The position numbers and the translations under genes are program-made. Under the pieces are notes generated by a model, which saw only the letters and a program-made list of their open reading frames with translations, searched no databases and was not told the DNA's origin. Shown piece after piece: positions 8,463 through 16,810 of a stretch of DNA of 64,000 nt (the first letter of the stretch is position 1; each line of letters starts with the position of its first letter). This DNA is from Streptomyces seoulensis. GTDB taxonomy: Bacteria; Actinomycetota; Actinomycetes; Streptomycetales; Streptomycetaceae. Location: contig NZ_AP025667.1 of NCBI RefSeq assembly GCF_022846655.1, positions 2,021,001-2,085,000 of the forward strand. Direction: 5' to 3'.

Positions 8463-8939
8463 ATGCACGAGCGAGTACGACGGGTCAGCACCGCCCTGCG
8501 GGAGCACGGCAGTGCCGCGAAGGTGGTCGAACTGCCCGCCCCGGCCCCCACCGCGGCCGACGCGGCCGCCCAACTCGGCTGCACCGTGGGAGCGGTCGCC
8601 AACAGCCTGGTCTTCTCCGTGGACGACACGCCCCTGCTCGTCCTGACCAGCGGTGCCCACCGGGTCGACACCCGGCTGCTGGCCCGCCTGACCGGGGTCG
8701 GGCGCGGCAGGATCCGGCGCGCCGACCCCGCGTTCGTCCTGGAGGTGACCGGCCAGGAGGTCGGCGGCGTGGCACCCGTGGGCCATCCCCGGCCGGTGCG
8801 CACGCTGGTCGACGTCGCGCTGGAGGAGCACGGGCAGGTCTGGGCGGGCGCGGGCATGCCGCACACCGTCTTCCCCACCACCTTCGCGGAGCTGGTGCGC
8901 ATGACGGGCGGCGAGCCCGCCGTGGTGGCCGCGGACTAG
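8463..8939 (+). CDS. YbaK/EbsC family aminoacyl-tRNA deacylase
   Basis: 158 residues; ATG with GGAAAGGA upstream. The YbaK/ProX domain covers the whole protein: TAADAAAQLGCTVGAVANSLVF, the conserved region around LVLTSGAHRVD, the VTGQEVGGVAPVGHP block and the late AGAGMPHTVFPTTFAELVRMTG block. Family members hydrolyse mischarged aminoacyl-tRNA, for example Cys- or Ala-tRNAPro, in trans. It is the second gene of a likely two-gene unit with the GNAT gene. The assignment is firm; which tRNA it clears is unknown. Confidence 0.88.
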   Translation: MHERVRRVSTALREHGSAAKVVELPAPAPTAADAAAQLGCTVGAVANSLVFSVDDTPLLVLTSGAHRVDTRLLARLTGVGRGRIRRADPAFVLEVTGQEVGGVAPVGHPRPVRTLVDVALEEHGQVWAGAGMPHTVFPTTFAELVRMTGGEPAVVAAD

Positions 8940-8954
8940 GGGGCGTCCTGTCGG

Positions 8955-9001
8955 TCAGGCCGGATCAGGGAGCGGTGCCAGGCGTCGCGGTCCCGGCCTG
9001 A
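8955..9001. terminator. Possible terminator between convergent genes
   Basis: Nine-bp arms TCAGGCCGG and CCGGCCTGA enclose a 29-nt loop that also contains GATCAGG, complementary to the right arm. It lies between the YbaK stop and the convergent DUF202 stop. It is weaker than the other hairpins in the window. Confidence 0.4.
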
Positions 9002-9013
9002 TCGGCGAGTCCC

Positions 9014-9328
9014 CTAGGCCACCAGTACCGCCGCGCACACCGCCAGTGCCACCGCGCACCCCGTCGCCGCCCACGCCAGGCGCGGGGACAGCGCGGCGGG
9101 CACCGCGCTCGCCGCCAGGGTCCGGATGCGCAGATGGGCCAGCGCGAGGAAGGCCAGCCAGCACAGGCAGCACAGCAGGACCAGCACCGCCCCGGTCAGC
9201 GGACTGGCCGCCCGGACCGCGGCCCGTATCGCCAGTACCGCGGTCACCGTGCCTGACAGCGTCGTGCGCCGCCACGCCAGCCGGGTGCGCTGCGGCTGGA
9301 GCCCCGGGTCCCCGGCCGGAGCGGTCAT
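9014..9328 (-). CDS. DUF202 (YidH-like) small membrane protein
   Basis: 104 residues starting MTAPAGDPGLQPQRTRLAWRRT. Three hydrophobic segments (about 30-45, 48-68 and 85-104) follow the DUF202 signature QRTRLAWRRTTLS. The start overlaps the stop of the upstream DUF202 gene by four bases (ATGA), so translation is coupled. DUF202 proteins are inner-membrane proteins of unknown role; the fungal relative is the Vtc polyphosphate-transporter membrane domain. The two tandem proteins probably form a heteromeric membrane complex, which is inference. Confidence 0.8.
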   Translation of the reverse strand: MTAPAGDPGLQPQRTRLAWRRTTLSGTVTAVLAIRAAVRAASPLTGAVLVLLCCLCWLAFLALAHLRIRTLAASAVPAALSPRLAWAATGCAVALAVCAAVLVA

Positions 9329-9717
9329 CCCGCCCATCCGGCCAGCACCACCACGACCATCGCCACGGCCACCACCGCCACCAGCAGACTCAACACGGCC
9401 GGGAACCGGGACACCGGCAGATCCTCGCCCCGCCGCATCGCCTGCTCGCAGCGCACCCAGTGGTGCACCGCCCGCAGCGCGCACAGCACCCCGCCGCCCA
9501 GCAGCGCCAGCGCCAGCCCCACCCGCCACGCCCAGCGCAGGTGCGGCAGGAACTGGTCGACCGCGAACCCGCCGCCGATCAGCGCCAGCGCGGTCCGCAG
9601 CCAGGCCAGGAAGGTCCGCTCGTTGGCCAGCGAGAACCGGTAGTCCGGGGTGGTGCCCTCGTCCCGCACCCGCTCGGGCGCGAACCAGAGCCGGGCGTTC
9701 CGCACGAATTCGCTCAC
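9325..9717 (-). CDS. DUF202 / YidH family membrane protein
   Basis: 130 residues. The YidH hallmark DYRFSLANERTFLAWLRTALALIGGGFAVDQ is present (about residues 25-55), with three predicted membrane spans: one just after the signature, one around LALALLGGGVLCAL and one at the C-terminus (VLSLLVAVVAVAMVVVVLAG). It is the first gene of a two-gene unit and overlaps the next DUF202 gene by four bases. The N-terminal residues (FVRNARLWFAPERVRDEG) are cytosolic and charged. Function is unknown across the family. Confidence 0.85.
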   Translation of the reverse strand: MSEFVRNARLWFAPERVRDEGTTPDYRFSLANERTFLAWLRTALALIGGGFAVDQFLPHLRWAWRVGLALALLGGGVLCALRAVHHWVRCEQAMRRGEDLPVSRFPAVLSLLVAVVAVAMVVVVLAGWAG

Positions 9718-9738
9718 ACGCCGGACCCTACCGGCGCC

Positions 9739-10254
9739 TCACCCGGCCGCCCGGAACACCCTCAGCCGCTCGTGCGCGGCCAGCCCGTCCGGCACCCACT
9801 CCCACTCGCCGAGCCGCGCCGCGACCTCCTCGTCGGTGAGGAAGGCGTGCCACTGCACCTCCTCCACCTGCGGCCGTACCGGCAGCTCGCAGCGCACCTC
9901 GTACACCGCCGACCACCAACTGAGCCCCGTCCCGTCCTCGTAGAGGAACTTGAAGAGGAACGACGGCTCCGGCAGCCCGCTCACCCCCAGCTCCTCCTCC
10001 GCCTCGCGCAGCGCCGCCTCGTCGTAGGACTCGCCCGCCCCCACCACGCCCCCGACGAAGGGGTCGTACAGCGCGGGGAAGACCAGCTTGGTCGCGGTGC
10101 GCCGGTGCACGAAGAGACGGCCCGCGGCATCGCGGACCTGGATGAAGACGCAGCGGTGACGCAGCCCCCGGGCGTACGCCTCCCCGCGCGCTGCCTGGGT
10201 GACGACACGGTCGTGCTCGTCCACGATGTCGAGGATCTCGTCGGCGGGATTCAT
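9739..10254 (-). CDS. Nudix hydrolase (YfcD-like)
   Basis: 171 residues from ATG 10254 (MNPADEILDIVDEHDRVV); an in-frame ATG at 10263 adds three residues and cannot be excluded. The Nudix box is complete: GVVGAGESYDEAALREAEEE followed by LG, matching Gx5Ex7REUxEExGU. The N-terminal EILDIVDEHDRVV...RHRCVFI arrangement is typical of the YfcD/isopentenyl-isomerase-like subgroup. These enzymes split a nucleoside diphosphate linked to another moiety; the substrate is not evident. It follows the DMT transporter gene by about 18 bp on the same strand and is probably co-transcribed. Confidence 0.88.
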   Translation of the reverse strand: MNPADEILDIVDEHDRVVTQAARGEAYARGLRHRCVFIQVRDAAGRLFVHRRTATKLVFPALYDPFVGGVVGAGESYDEAALREAEEELGVSGLPEPSFLFKFLYEDGTGLSWWSAVYEVRCELPVRPQVEEVQWHAFLTDEEVAARLGEWEWVPDGLAAHERLRVFRAAG

Positions 10255-10272
10255 GCCCGCCATCCAAGCAGC

Positions 10273-11184
10273 TCAGTTCCGCTGGAGGTCCCGCACCGGC
10301 CGCTCCTCGGCCGCGCCGCACGGCATCGCCGGGTGCAGCCCCAGCAGCACGATGCCCGCGACGACCGCCGCGAGCCCGGCCGCCTCCCAGGCCAGCGCCC
10401 CGGTGTCGGTGTGCAGCCGGTCGCCGAGGAAGCCGACCCCGCACAGGATGCCCGCGAGCGGCTGGGCAGCGGTCAGCGCGGGCAGCGACATGCGCAGCGG
10501 GGCCGTCTCGAACGCGCTCTGCACCAGCAGCAGCCCGGTCACCCCGAGCGCCAGCACCGCGTAGGGATGCCCGCCGGTGAACAGCTCCGTGACACCGCCC
10601 TCCCGGAAGCGGATGCTGCTGACCCGGGTCAGCGCGTCCTGCACGCCGTAGAGGAGCCCGGCGGCCGTCGCCAGCAGCACCGGGCTCCAGGTCCGCCGCG
10701 AGCGTTTCGCCCAGCCGGCCAGCGCCAGCGCCACCCCCACCATCACGCCGAGGATCAGCCAGTGCCGGACGGGATCGGTGACGGCGGTGCCGCCGCGCGG
10801 CCGGCCCGCCAGGATGAACGTGCTCACCCCGCCCGCCAGCAGCACCAGACCGGTCCAGCCCTGCCGGCCCACCGACTGGCCGCTCTGGCGGCGGGACAGG
10901 GCGAGCGCGAACAGCAGATTGGTGGCGAGCAGCGGCTCCACCAGGGAGATCTCGCCGTTGCCGAGCGCCACCGCGCCCAGCGCCATGCCCGCCACCATCA
11001 GCGCCGTACCGCCCAGCCAGCGCGGCACCCGCATCAGGTCCAGCAGCAGCCGGAAGGACAGGAAGTCGCTCGGCGGCGCGTCGCGCGCCACGTTCTGCTG
11101 GAGCACGAACCCGAACCCCAGGCACGCCGCCGCACCGACGGCGAGGAGGAGAACCAGAACGGACACGCTGCGTACCTCGATCAT
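10273..11184 (-). CDS. DMT-type (EamA-like) integral membrane transporter
   Basis: 303 residues from ATG 11184 (MIEVRSVSVLVLLLAVGAAA). Nine or ten membrane segments are visible with small connecting loops and the internal two-fold pattern of drug/metabolite transporters: ISLVEPLLATNLLFAL in the first half and LPALTAAQPLAGILCGV in the second. The SLVEPLLA...AQPLAG paired motif is typical of the actinobacterial DMT subfamily. Longer frames to the left would add residues without a start signal. The cargo is unknown. The Nudix gene follows on the same strand. Confidence 0.82.
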   Translation of the reverse strand: MIEVRSVSVLVLLLAVGAAACLGFGFVLQQNVARDAPPSDFLSFRLLLDLMRVPRWLGGTALMVAGMALGAVALGNGEISLVEPLLATNLLFALALSRRQSGQSVGRQGWTGLVLLAGGVSTFILAGRPRGGTAVTDPVRHWLILGVMVGVALALAGWAKRSRRTWSPVLLATAAGLLYGVQDALTRVSSIRFREGGVTELFTGGHPYAVLALGVTGLLLVQSAFETAPLRMSLPALTAAQPLAGILCGVGFLGDRLHTDTGALAWEAAGLAAVVAGIVLLGLHPAMPCGAAEERPVRDLQRN

Positions 11185-11460
11185 CGGCCGGGCCACGATT
11201 GCGTAGTGGCCGACTGTAGCGCCCTGAAGCGGCACAGCCGTGGAGAGTGCCCGGAAGCGGGCATGTTTCGGTGGAACCGTCCGGTCATGTTCCGACGCTC
11301 CGCCGCCCGGCGCCATGGCGTACGCCACACCCGCCGCCTCCGGACCGGCGTGTCCGGCGCCGACCAGGGCACCTGTCCCTCAAGTCCCCCTGCTGACCCG
11401 GTGGTTGAACTCGGCAACACCCTGATTCCGCTTGACGCAAACCTGGGCGGGGAGTTTGCT

Positions 11461-12486
11461 GTGAGTGATCGGCCGATGGCAGCCCGAAAAACAGGAAGTC
11501 CTGCGGTGCCCCTGACCCCGCCCCCGCCCGTCACAGACCGGGCCCCCTCACGACCGCCCGGCGCCCGCGCGCCCGAGCGCTCCGGCACCTTCGACGCCGC
11601 CCTCGGCGACGCCGAACTCCTCGCCGCGCGCTCCGCCCTGGCCCAGGGCCGCCCGCAGTCCGCCCGCTCCCTGCTGCTGCACACCGGCGACGACTGGGAC
11701 CGCCGGGGCCACCGCGTCACCGTGCTCGCCGCCGGACCCGGCGCCCACACCTGGGCGGGGCAGTGGCTGCTCGCCGAACCCGGCTCCGCCGACGCCGCCA
11801 CCCTGCTCGCCCTGGCCCTGGTCCACCGCGCCCTGCGCGGCGAGGAGGACCCCGGCCACGCCCGCGCCTCCTGCCGCACCGCCGCCGAACTGGCCCCCGC
11901 CGACCCCACCCCCTGGCTCGGGCTGCTCCTGCTGACCCGCGCCCTGGGCCCCGAGGCGGAACTGACGGCCGCCTTCAGGGAACTGCGCGCCCGCCACCCC
12001 GAGCACCACCACGGCCACCACCTGCTCATCGCCGCCCTCGCCGAACGCCCGCCCGGCGGCCCCGAGTCCCACGAGGCGTACGACGCCGCCGAGCGCGCCG
12101 CGGCCGAGGCACCCGCCGACTCCCCGCTCGCCGTCCTCCCGGTCGTCGCGTACGCCGAACGCCACCGCGTCCTCGCCGCCGCCGGCCTCGCCCCGGCCGT
12201 CCCCGGCCCCACCCCCTGCGCCCACTGGACCGGGCCCCGGGCCCGCCGCGTCCTGCGCGCCGCCTTCGACTGGTGGCTGGAGTGGGAGCACGACGAACAC
12301 CCCAGACGCCACATCGACCTCAACCACCTCGCCTTCGCCATGTCCGCCGCCGGCCGCCCCGCCGAAGCCGCGGCCCTCTTCCACCGCATCGGCCCCCACG
12401 CCACCCCCGCCCCCTGGTCCTACACCGGCCAGGACCCCTGGACCGCCTTCCACCAGGCCCGCACCCACGCCCGGGCCATCGGCTGA
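11461..12486 (+). CDS. TPR-like hypothetical protein
   Basis: 341 residues from GTG 11461 with GGGCGGGGAG upstream; the open frame extends far left but upstream parts are antisense to other genes. The protein is alanine-rich and helical. Residues 35-330 contain TPR-like repeats (LGDAELLAARSALAQGRPQS; ADAATLLALALVHRALRGEE; HIDLNHLAFAMSAAGRPAEA), suggesting a protein-binding scaffold. A WWLEWEHDEHPRRHIDLNH segment near the C-terminus is probably diagnostic of the family. No signal peptide is visible, so it is cytosolic. It precedes the molybdoenzyme gene by 41 bp. I do not know a function. Confidence 0.7.
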   Translation: MSDRPMAARKTGSPAVPLTPPPPVTDRAPSRPPGARAPERSGTFDAALGDAELLAARSALAQGRPQSARSLLLHTGDDWDRRGHRVTVLAAGPGAHTWAGQWLLAEPGSADAATLLALALVHRALRGEEDPGHARASCRTAAELAPADPTPWLGLLLLTRALGPEAELTAAFRELRARHPEHHHGHHLLIAALAERPPGGPESHEAYDAAERAAAEAPADSPLAVLPVVAYAERHRVLAAAGLAPAVPGPTPCAHWTGPRARRVLRAAFDWWLEWEHDEHPRRHIDLNHLAFAMSAAGRPAEAAALFHRIGPHATPAPWSYTGQDPWTAFHQARTHARAIG

Positions 12487-12527
12487 TCCCGGGGAACACT
12501 GGCCCCACCGCCCCCGGACGTGCTCGA

Positions 12528-13301
12528 ATGTTCGACGTGACCCCCGACCCGGACCGGCACACCCCCGGGCCCCCCGACGCCCCGGCCGACCCCGACGCGC
12601 ACGGCAAGCCCATCGGCCGCCGCCTCTTCCTCGGCACCCTCGGCCTGGGCGCGCTCGGCGTGGCCACCGCACCCTGGCTGCAGAGCGGCGCGGAACGCAC
12701 CCTCGGGGCGCTCTCCGGCCAGGACCCCACCGGACTGAGCGGCCTGCTCCCCAACGGCGGCGGCTTCCGGTACTACTCCGTCGCCGCCTCCGTCCCGCGC
12801 AAGGGCCCCGCCGACTACCGGCTCACCGTCGACGGCCTCGTCGACCACCCGCGCTCCTACACCCTCGCCGACCTGCGCGCCCTGCCCCGCACCCGGCTGA
12901 CCAGGGACGTCCAGTGCGTCACCGGCTGGCGCGTCCCCCAGACACCCTTCGAGGGCGTACGCCTGAGCACCCTGCTGGACGCGGCCGGGGTACGCCCCAC
13001 CGCCAGGGCCATCCGCTTCACCTGCTTCGACGGCACCTACACCGAGAGCCTCACCCTCGACCAGGCCCGCCGCCCCGACGTCCTGGTCGCCCTGCGCATG
13101 CAGGGCAAGGACATCGGCCACGACCACGGCGGCCCCGTCCGCCTCTACGTGGCACCGATGTACTTCTACAAGTCCGCCAAGTGGCTCTCCGGCATCACGG
13201 TCAGCGACCATGTCCGGCCCGGCTACTGGGAGAGACTCGGCTACGACGTCGACGCCTGGGTCGGCCGCTCGAACGGACGGACCGATGACCCTACGAGCTG
13301 A
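12528..13301 (+). CDS. Molybdopterin-dependent oxidoreductase (sulfite oxidase/YedY-like), Tat-exported
   Basis: 257 residues starting MFDVTPDPDRH. A twin-arginine signal (IGRRLFLGTLGLGALG, Arg31-Arg32) indicates export with folded cofactor. The oxidoreductase molybdopterin-binding domain spans about 75-245; Cys130 in RDVQCVTGW is the expected Mo ligand, followed by FEGVRLSTLLDAAG and RFTCFDGTYTES. The next gene, a cytochrome b-type membrane protein, overlaps by 17 bp, reproducing the YedY-YedZ (MsrPQ) arrangement of periplasmic molybdoenzyme plus membrane haem partner. A reductase acting on sulfoxide-like groups outside the membrane is plausible; the true substrate is unknown. Confidence 0.86.
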   Translation: MFDVTPDPDRHTPGPPDAPADPDAHGKPIGRRLFLGTLGLGALGVATAPWLQSGAERTLGALSGQDPTGLSGLLPNGGGFRYYSVAASVPRKGPADYRLTVDGLVDHPRSYTLADLRALPRTRLTRDVQCVTGWRVPQTPFEGVRLSTLLDAAGVRPTARAIRFTCFDGTYTESLTLDQARRPDVLVALRMQGKDIGHDHGGPVRLYVAPMYFYKSAKWLSGITVSDHVRPGYWERLGYDVDAWVGRSNGRTDDPTS

Positions 13302-13911
13302 CGCCCCGGCGCCCACGAGGGCCCGCGTCCACCGCTTCACCCCCGCCGAACGCTGGGTGCACCGCACCGGCGCCGCCCTCATGGGCCTCTGCGTGCTCAC
13401 GGCCGCCTGCCTCTACGTGCCCCAGCTCGCCGTCCTGGTCGGGCGCCGTGAACTCGTCGTACGCGTCCACGAATGGGCCGGACTCGCGCTGCCGGTGCCC
13501 GTGCTGCTGGGCCTGGTCTCGCGGGCGTTCCGCGCCGACCTCGGCGTGCTCAACCGGTTCGGCCCGCACGACCGGCGCTGGCTGCGTGCCGCGCTGCGCC
13601 GCGACACCCGCCACTCGGCGCGCCCGGCGGGCAAGTTCAACGCGGGGCAGAAGATCTACACGGCCTGGATCGCCGGAGCCGTCCTGGTGATGCTCGGCAC
13701 CGGCCTGATGATGTGGTTCACCCACCTCACCCCGCTGCTGTGGCGCACCTCGGCCACCTTCGTGCACGACTGGCTGGCGCTCACCGTCGGCGTGGTCCTC
13801 GCGGGACACATCGGCAAGGCCCTCGGCGACCCGGAGGCACGGCGGGGACTGCGGACCGGCACGGTGAGCCGGGAGTGGGCGGAGCGGGAACACCCGCTGT
13901 GGCGCCCGTGA
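13285..13911 (+). CDS. Cytochrome b561/b6-type membrane haem protein
   Basis: 208 residues; ATG 13285 lies inside the end of the molybdoenzyme gene (17-bp overlap). Four hydrophobic segments carry conserved histidines for haem: AERWVHRTGAALMG, VVRVHEWAGLALP, and FVHDWLALTVGVVLAGHIGK. This is the formate-dehydrogenase gamma/cytochrome b561-like fold that passes electrons between the quinone pool and a partner enzyme. The tight overlap argues that it is the membrane electron partner of the upstream Tat-exported molybdoenzyme. It ends just before the convergent gluconate operon. Confidence 0.85.
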   Translation: MTLRADAPAPTRARVHRFTPAERWVHRTGAALMGLCVLTAACLYVPQLAVLVGRRELVVRVHEWAGLALPVPVLLGLVSRAFRADLGVLNRFGPHDRRWLRAALRRDTRHSARPAGKFNAGQKIYTAWIAGAVLVMLGTGLMMWFTHLTPLLWRTSATFVHDWLALTVGVVLAGHIGKALGDPEARRGLRTGTVSREWAEREHPLWRP

Positions 13912-13921
13912 GCGTCGCGCC

Positions 13922-14686
13922 TCAGAGCACGCTGGTCATGCCGCCGTCGACGTACAGCACCTGACCGCTGACGAAGTCCGCGGCGGGCGAGACCAGGAAC
14001 AGCAGCCCGCCGACCAGGTCCTCGGTACGCCCCCAGCGCCCGGCCGGGGTCCGCCCCCGCACCCACGCGCTGAACTCGGCGTCCTCGACCAGCGGCCGGG
14101 TCAGCTCGGTCTCGATGTAACCGGGCCCCAGCCCGTTGACCTGCACACCCCGCGGACCCCAGTCCGCGCACATGCCCTTGGTGAGCATCTTCAGCGCACC
14201 CTTGGTCGCCGCGTACGGCGCGATGCCGGGGCGGACCACCTCGCTCTGCAGCGAGCACACGTTCACGATCTTGCCGTGCCCGCGCTCGGTCATCCGCCGG
14301 GCCGCCTCGCGGCCGGTGAGGAACGCGCTGGTCAGATTGGTGTCGAGGATGCGGTGCCAGTCGGAGTCGGTGAACTCCAGCAGCGGCGCCCGCAATTGCA
14401 TCCCCGCGTTGTTCACCAGAATGTCGAGCGGGCCCACCCGCTCCTCGACCTCGGCGATCCCGGCGGCCACCGAGGGGCCGTCGGTCACGTCGAACACCGC
14501 CGTGTGCACCAGGTCGCCCGGCAGTTCCGCCGCCGCCCGCGCGAGGCGGTCACCGTCACGTCCGTTGAGGACCACGGTGCAGCCCGCCTCGGCGAGACCA
14601 CGGGCCAGGGCGAGACCGATGCCCCGGCTGGAACCGGTGACCAGGGCCGTACGGCCGCTGATGTCGAAGAGAGGGTGAGCCGTCAT
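13922..14686 (-). CDS. SDR family oxidoreductase, gluconate 5-dehydrogenase-like
   Basis: 254 residues. Cofactor motif TGSSRGIG, NNAG, catalytic Ser in NVCSLQSE and YAATK, and the C-terminal DFVSGQVLYVDGG. The VVRPGIAPYAATKGALKMLTKGMCADW stretch, read in parts, resembles gluconate 5-dehydrogenases (IdnO type) that interconvert gluconate and 5-keto-gluconate. It is the last gene of a gntK-gntP-SDR operon, 13 bp after gntP, with TAGGAG upstream of its ATG. The operon context supports a gluconate role more than the sequence alone does. Confidence 0.85.
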   Translation of the reverse strand: MTAHPLFDISGRTALVTGSSRGIGLALARGLAEAGCTVVLNGRDGDRLARAAAELPGDLVHTAVFDVTDGPSVAAGIAEVEERVGPLDILVNNAGMQLRAPLLEFTDSDWHRILDTNLTSAFLTGREAARRMTERGHGKIVNVCSLQSEVVRPGIAPYAATKGALKMLTKGMCADWGPRGVQVNGLGPGYIETELTRPLVEDAEFSAWVRGRTPAGRWGRTEDLVGGLLFLVSPAADFVSGQVLYVDGGMTSVL

Positions 14687-14699
14687 CGCCGTAGCGCTC

Positions 14700-16097
14700 C
14701 TAGATCACCAGTGACAGCAGGAGGACCAGGCCACCGGCGACCACCGAGATGATGGTCTCCATCACCGACCAGGTCTTCACCGTCTGGCCGACGCTCAGCC
14801 CGAAGTACTCCTTCACCAGCCAGAAGCCGGCGTCGTTGACATGGCTGAAGAAGAGCGAACCGGCACCGATGGCCAGCACCAGCAGGGCCGTGTGCGTGGT
14901 CGACATGTCGGCCGCGAGCGGCGCGACCAGACCGGCCGCCGAGACCGTCGCCACCGTCGCCGAACCGGTCGCCAGCCGGATCGCCACCGCGATCAGCCAG
15001 GCCAGCAGCAGCGCCGGGATCGACCAGTCCTTGGAGATCTCCAGGATCATCTGGCCCACACCGCAGTCGATCAGCGTCTGCTTGAAGCCACCGCCCGCGC
15101 CGACGATCAGCAGGATGCCGGCGATCGGCATCAGGCCCTTCTCGACGGTCTGCTGGAGCCGGCCCTTGGTGAAACCGGCGGGGCGGCCCAGCGTGACGAA
15201 GCCGACGAGCACCGCGGCGAGCAGCGCGACCAGCGGGGAGCCGATCACGTCGAAGACCCGCTGGGTCATGTCGGCCGGGTCGTCGATGACGATGTCCACC
15301 AGGGCCTTCGCCAGCATCAGCACCACCGGCAGCAGCACCGTGGCCAGCGTGGCACCGAAGCCCGGACGGCGCTCCAGGTTCTCCGAGGCGCGCTCCGGGA
15401 TCATCCGCTCAGGCGCCTGGACGTCCACCCAGCGGGCGGCGACCTTCGAGAACAGCGGACCGGCGATGATCACCGTCGGGATGGCGACCACGATGCCGAG
15501 CGCCAGCGTCACACCCAGGTTGGCCTTGACCGCGTCGATGGCGACCAGCGGGCCGGGGTGCGGCGGGATCAGACCGTGCATCACGGACAGACCGGCCAGC
15601 GCCGGGATGCCGATGCGCATCAGGGAGTAGTTGCCGCGCCGCGCCACCATGAGCACGACCGGGATCAGCAGCACGATGCCGACCTCGAAGAACAGCGGCA
15701 GACCGATCACGGACGCGATGAGCACCATGGCCCACGGCATCGCACGGCCGCCCGCCTTGGCGAGGATCGTGTCGACGATCTGGTCCGCACCGCCGGAGTC
15801 GGCGAGCAGCTTGCCGAGGATCGCGCCCAGCGCGATCAGCACACCGACACCGGCGACCGTGCTGCCCAGGCCGGTCGTGAAACTCACGATCGCCTTGTCG
15901 AGCGGAGCACCGGCCACCGCACCCAGCACCAGCGAACCGATGGTCAGGGCCAGGAAGGCGTGGAGCTTGAACTTGGTGATGAGAAAAACGATGACGGCGA
16001 TGCCCGCCAGGACGGCTATGCCCAGTTGGGCGTGGCCGGCCGAGGTGATCGGCTGGACGGTGTCCGCTGCCAGCATCTCGACGCTGAGTCTGGTCAC
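14700..16097 (-). CDS. gntP: GntP family gluconate:H+ symporter
   Basis: 465 residues, GTG start with AAGGGA upstream. The protein is hydrophobic throughout with about 12-14 membrane spans. GntP features include GLPLFFEVGIVLLIPV, MHGLIPPHPGPLVAI and the late SHVNDAGFWLVKEYFGLSV. These transporters import gluconate with protons. It lies between gntK and the gluconate dehydrogenase-like SDR on the same strand, 53 bp after gntK, in one operon whose promoter faces the divergent GntR-type regulator. The family assignment is certain. Confidence 0.93.
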   Translation of the reverse strand: MTRLSVEMLAADTVQPITSAGHAQLGIAVLAGIAVIVFLITKFKLHAFLALTIGSLVLGAVAGAPLDKAIVSFTTGLGSTVAGVGVLIALGAILGKLLADSGGADQIVDTILAKAGGRAMPWAMVLIASVIGLPLFFEVGIVLLIPVVLMVARRGNYSLMRIGIPALAGLSVMHGLIPPHPGPLVAIDAVKANLGVTLALGIVVAIPTVIIAGPLFSKVAARWVDVQAPERMIPERASENLERRPGFGATLATVLLPVVLMLAKALVDIVIDDPADMTQRVFDVIGSPLVALLAAVLVGFVTLGRPAGFTKGRLQQTVEKGLMPIAGILLIVGAGGGFKQTLIDCGVGQMILEISKDWSIPALLLAWLIAVAIRLATGSATVATVSAAGLVAPLAADMSTTHTALLVLAIGAGSLFFSHVNDAGFWLVKEYFGLSVGQTVKTWSVMETIISVVAGGLVLLLSLVI

Positions 16098-16150
16098 GGG
16101 ATTCCCTTGCAGATACGGGGATTCGGGGAAAAGAGGGGTGAAGAGAGGTA

Positions 16151-16669
16151 CTACGCGGAGGCGGCGGCGAACGCGGCGAGGGCCTCGGCCGCGCGCTCGG
16201 TGATCTCCTCCGGCGAACCGCTGACGTCGACGGCGACTCCCGCCTCGTCGGCCTCCAGCGGCTGCAGCGTGGCGAACTGGGAATCCAGCAGCGCGGTCGG
16301 CATGAAGTGCCCCTGACGCTGGGACATGCGGCCCTCGATGAGCTCGCGGTCACCGGTCAGGTGCACGAACACGGCTCCAGGAGCCTCGGCCCGCAGCCGG
16401 TCGCGGTACGACCGCTTCAGCGCCGAGCTGCTCACCACCCCGCCGAGGCCCGCCCGGCTGTGCGCCCAGCGCCCGATGGCGTCGAGCCACGGCCACCGGT
16501 CGGCGTCCTCCAGAGGGGTCCCGGCCGACATCTTGTCGATGTTGGCCTGGGGGTGGAAGTCGTCGCCCTCGGCGTACGGGACGCCCAGCCGGGCGGCGAG
16601 CAAAGGACCGATCGTGGTCTTGCCCGTCCCGGCGACGCCCATCACGACGACGACCTGGGGGGTGCGCAT
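16151..16669 (-). CDS. gntK: Gluconokinase
   Basis: 172 residues, the usual length for bacterial GntK. P-loop GVAGTGKTTIG (about residues 11-21), EGDDFHPQANIDKMSAGTPL substrate region, SSALKRSYRD and the C-terminal SQRQGHFMPTALLDSQFATL block are diagnostic. It phosphorylates gluconate to 6-phosphogluconate, feeding the pentose phosphate pathway. First gene of the gntK-gntP-SDR operon; the start has GCGAGG upstream. The 141-bp spacer to the divergent regulator contains short inverted repeats likely to be operator sites. Confidence 0.94.
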   Translation of the reverse strand: MRTPQVVVVMGVAGTGKTTIGPLLAARLGVPYAEGDDFHPQANIDKMSAGTPLEDADRWPWLDAIGRWAHSRAGLGGVVSSSALKRSYRDRLRAEAPGAVFVHLTGDRELIEGRMSQRQGHFMPTALLDSQFATLQPLEADEAGVAVDVSGSPEEITERAAEALAAFAAASA

Positions 16670-16765
16670 GACTGCCTCGCTGTCTTCTTCGACATCGACG
16701 CCGAACTCCGGCGTCGCCACACTGAAACCTATTAGGTACGACAAATTCAAGTGGGTGTGACATAT

Positions 16766-16804
16766 AAGTCTGACTTTTTGAGTCTGTGATCCAGGCCGTA
16801 CGCT
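16766..16804 (+). promoter_or_regulatory. Regulator promoter (leaderless) with AAGTC-T-GACTT operator-like repeat
   Basis: AAGTCTGACTT (16766-16776) is an inverted repeat with a one-base centre, followed by another AGTC at 16781-16784. The -10 TACGCT (16799-16804) ends six bases before the ATG of the GntR-type gene. The site also faces the gntK promoter and could switch both. Confidence 0.5.
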
Positions 16805-16810
16805 GAGTGC

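Noticed and set aside
9046..11460. Upstream extension of the TPR-like gene to over 1100 residues
   Set aside because: The extra part is antisense to the DUF202, Nudix and DMT genes. GTG 11461 has a ribosome site.
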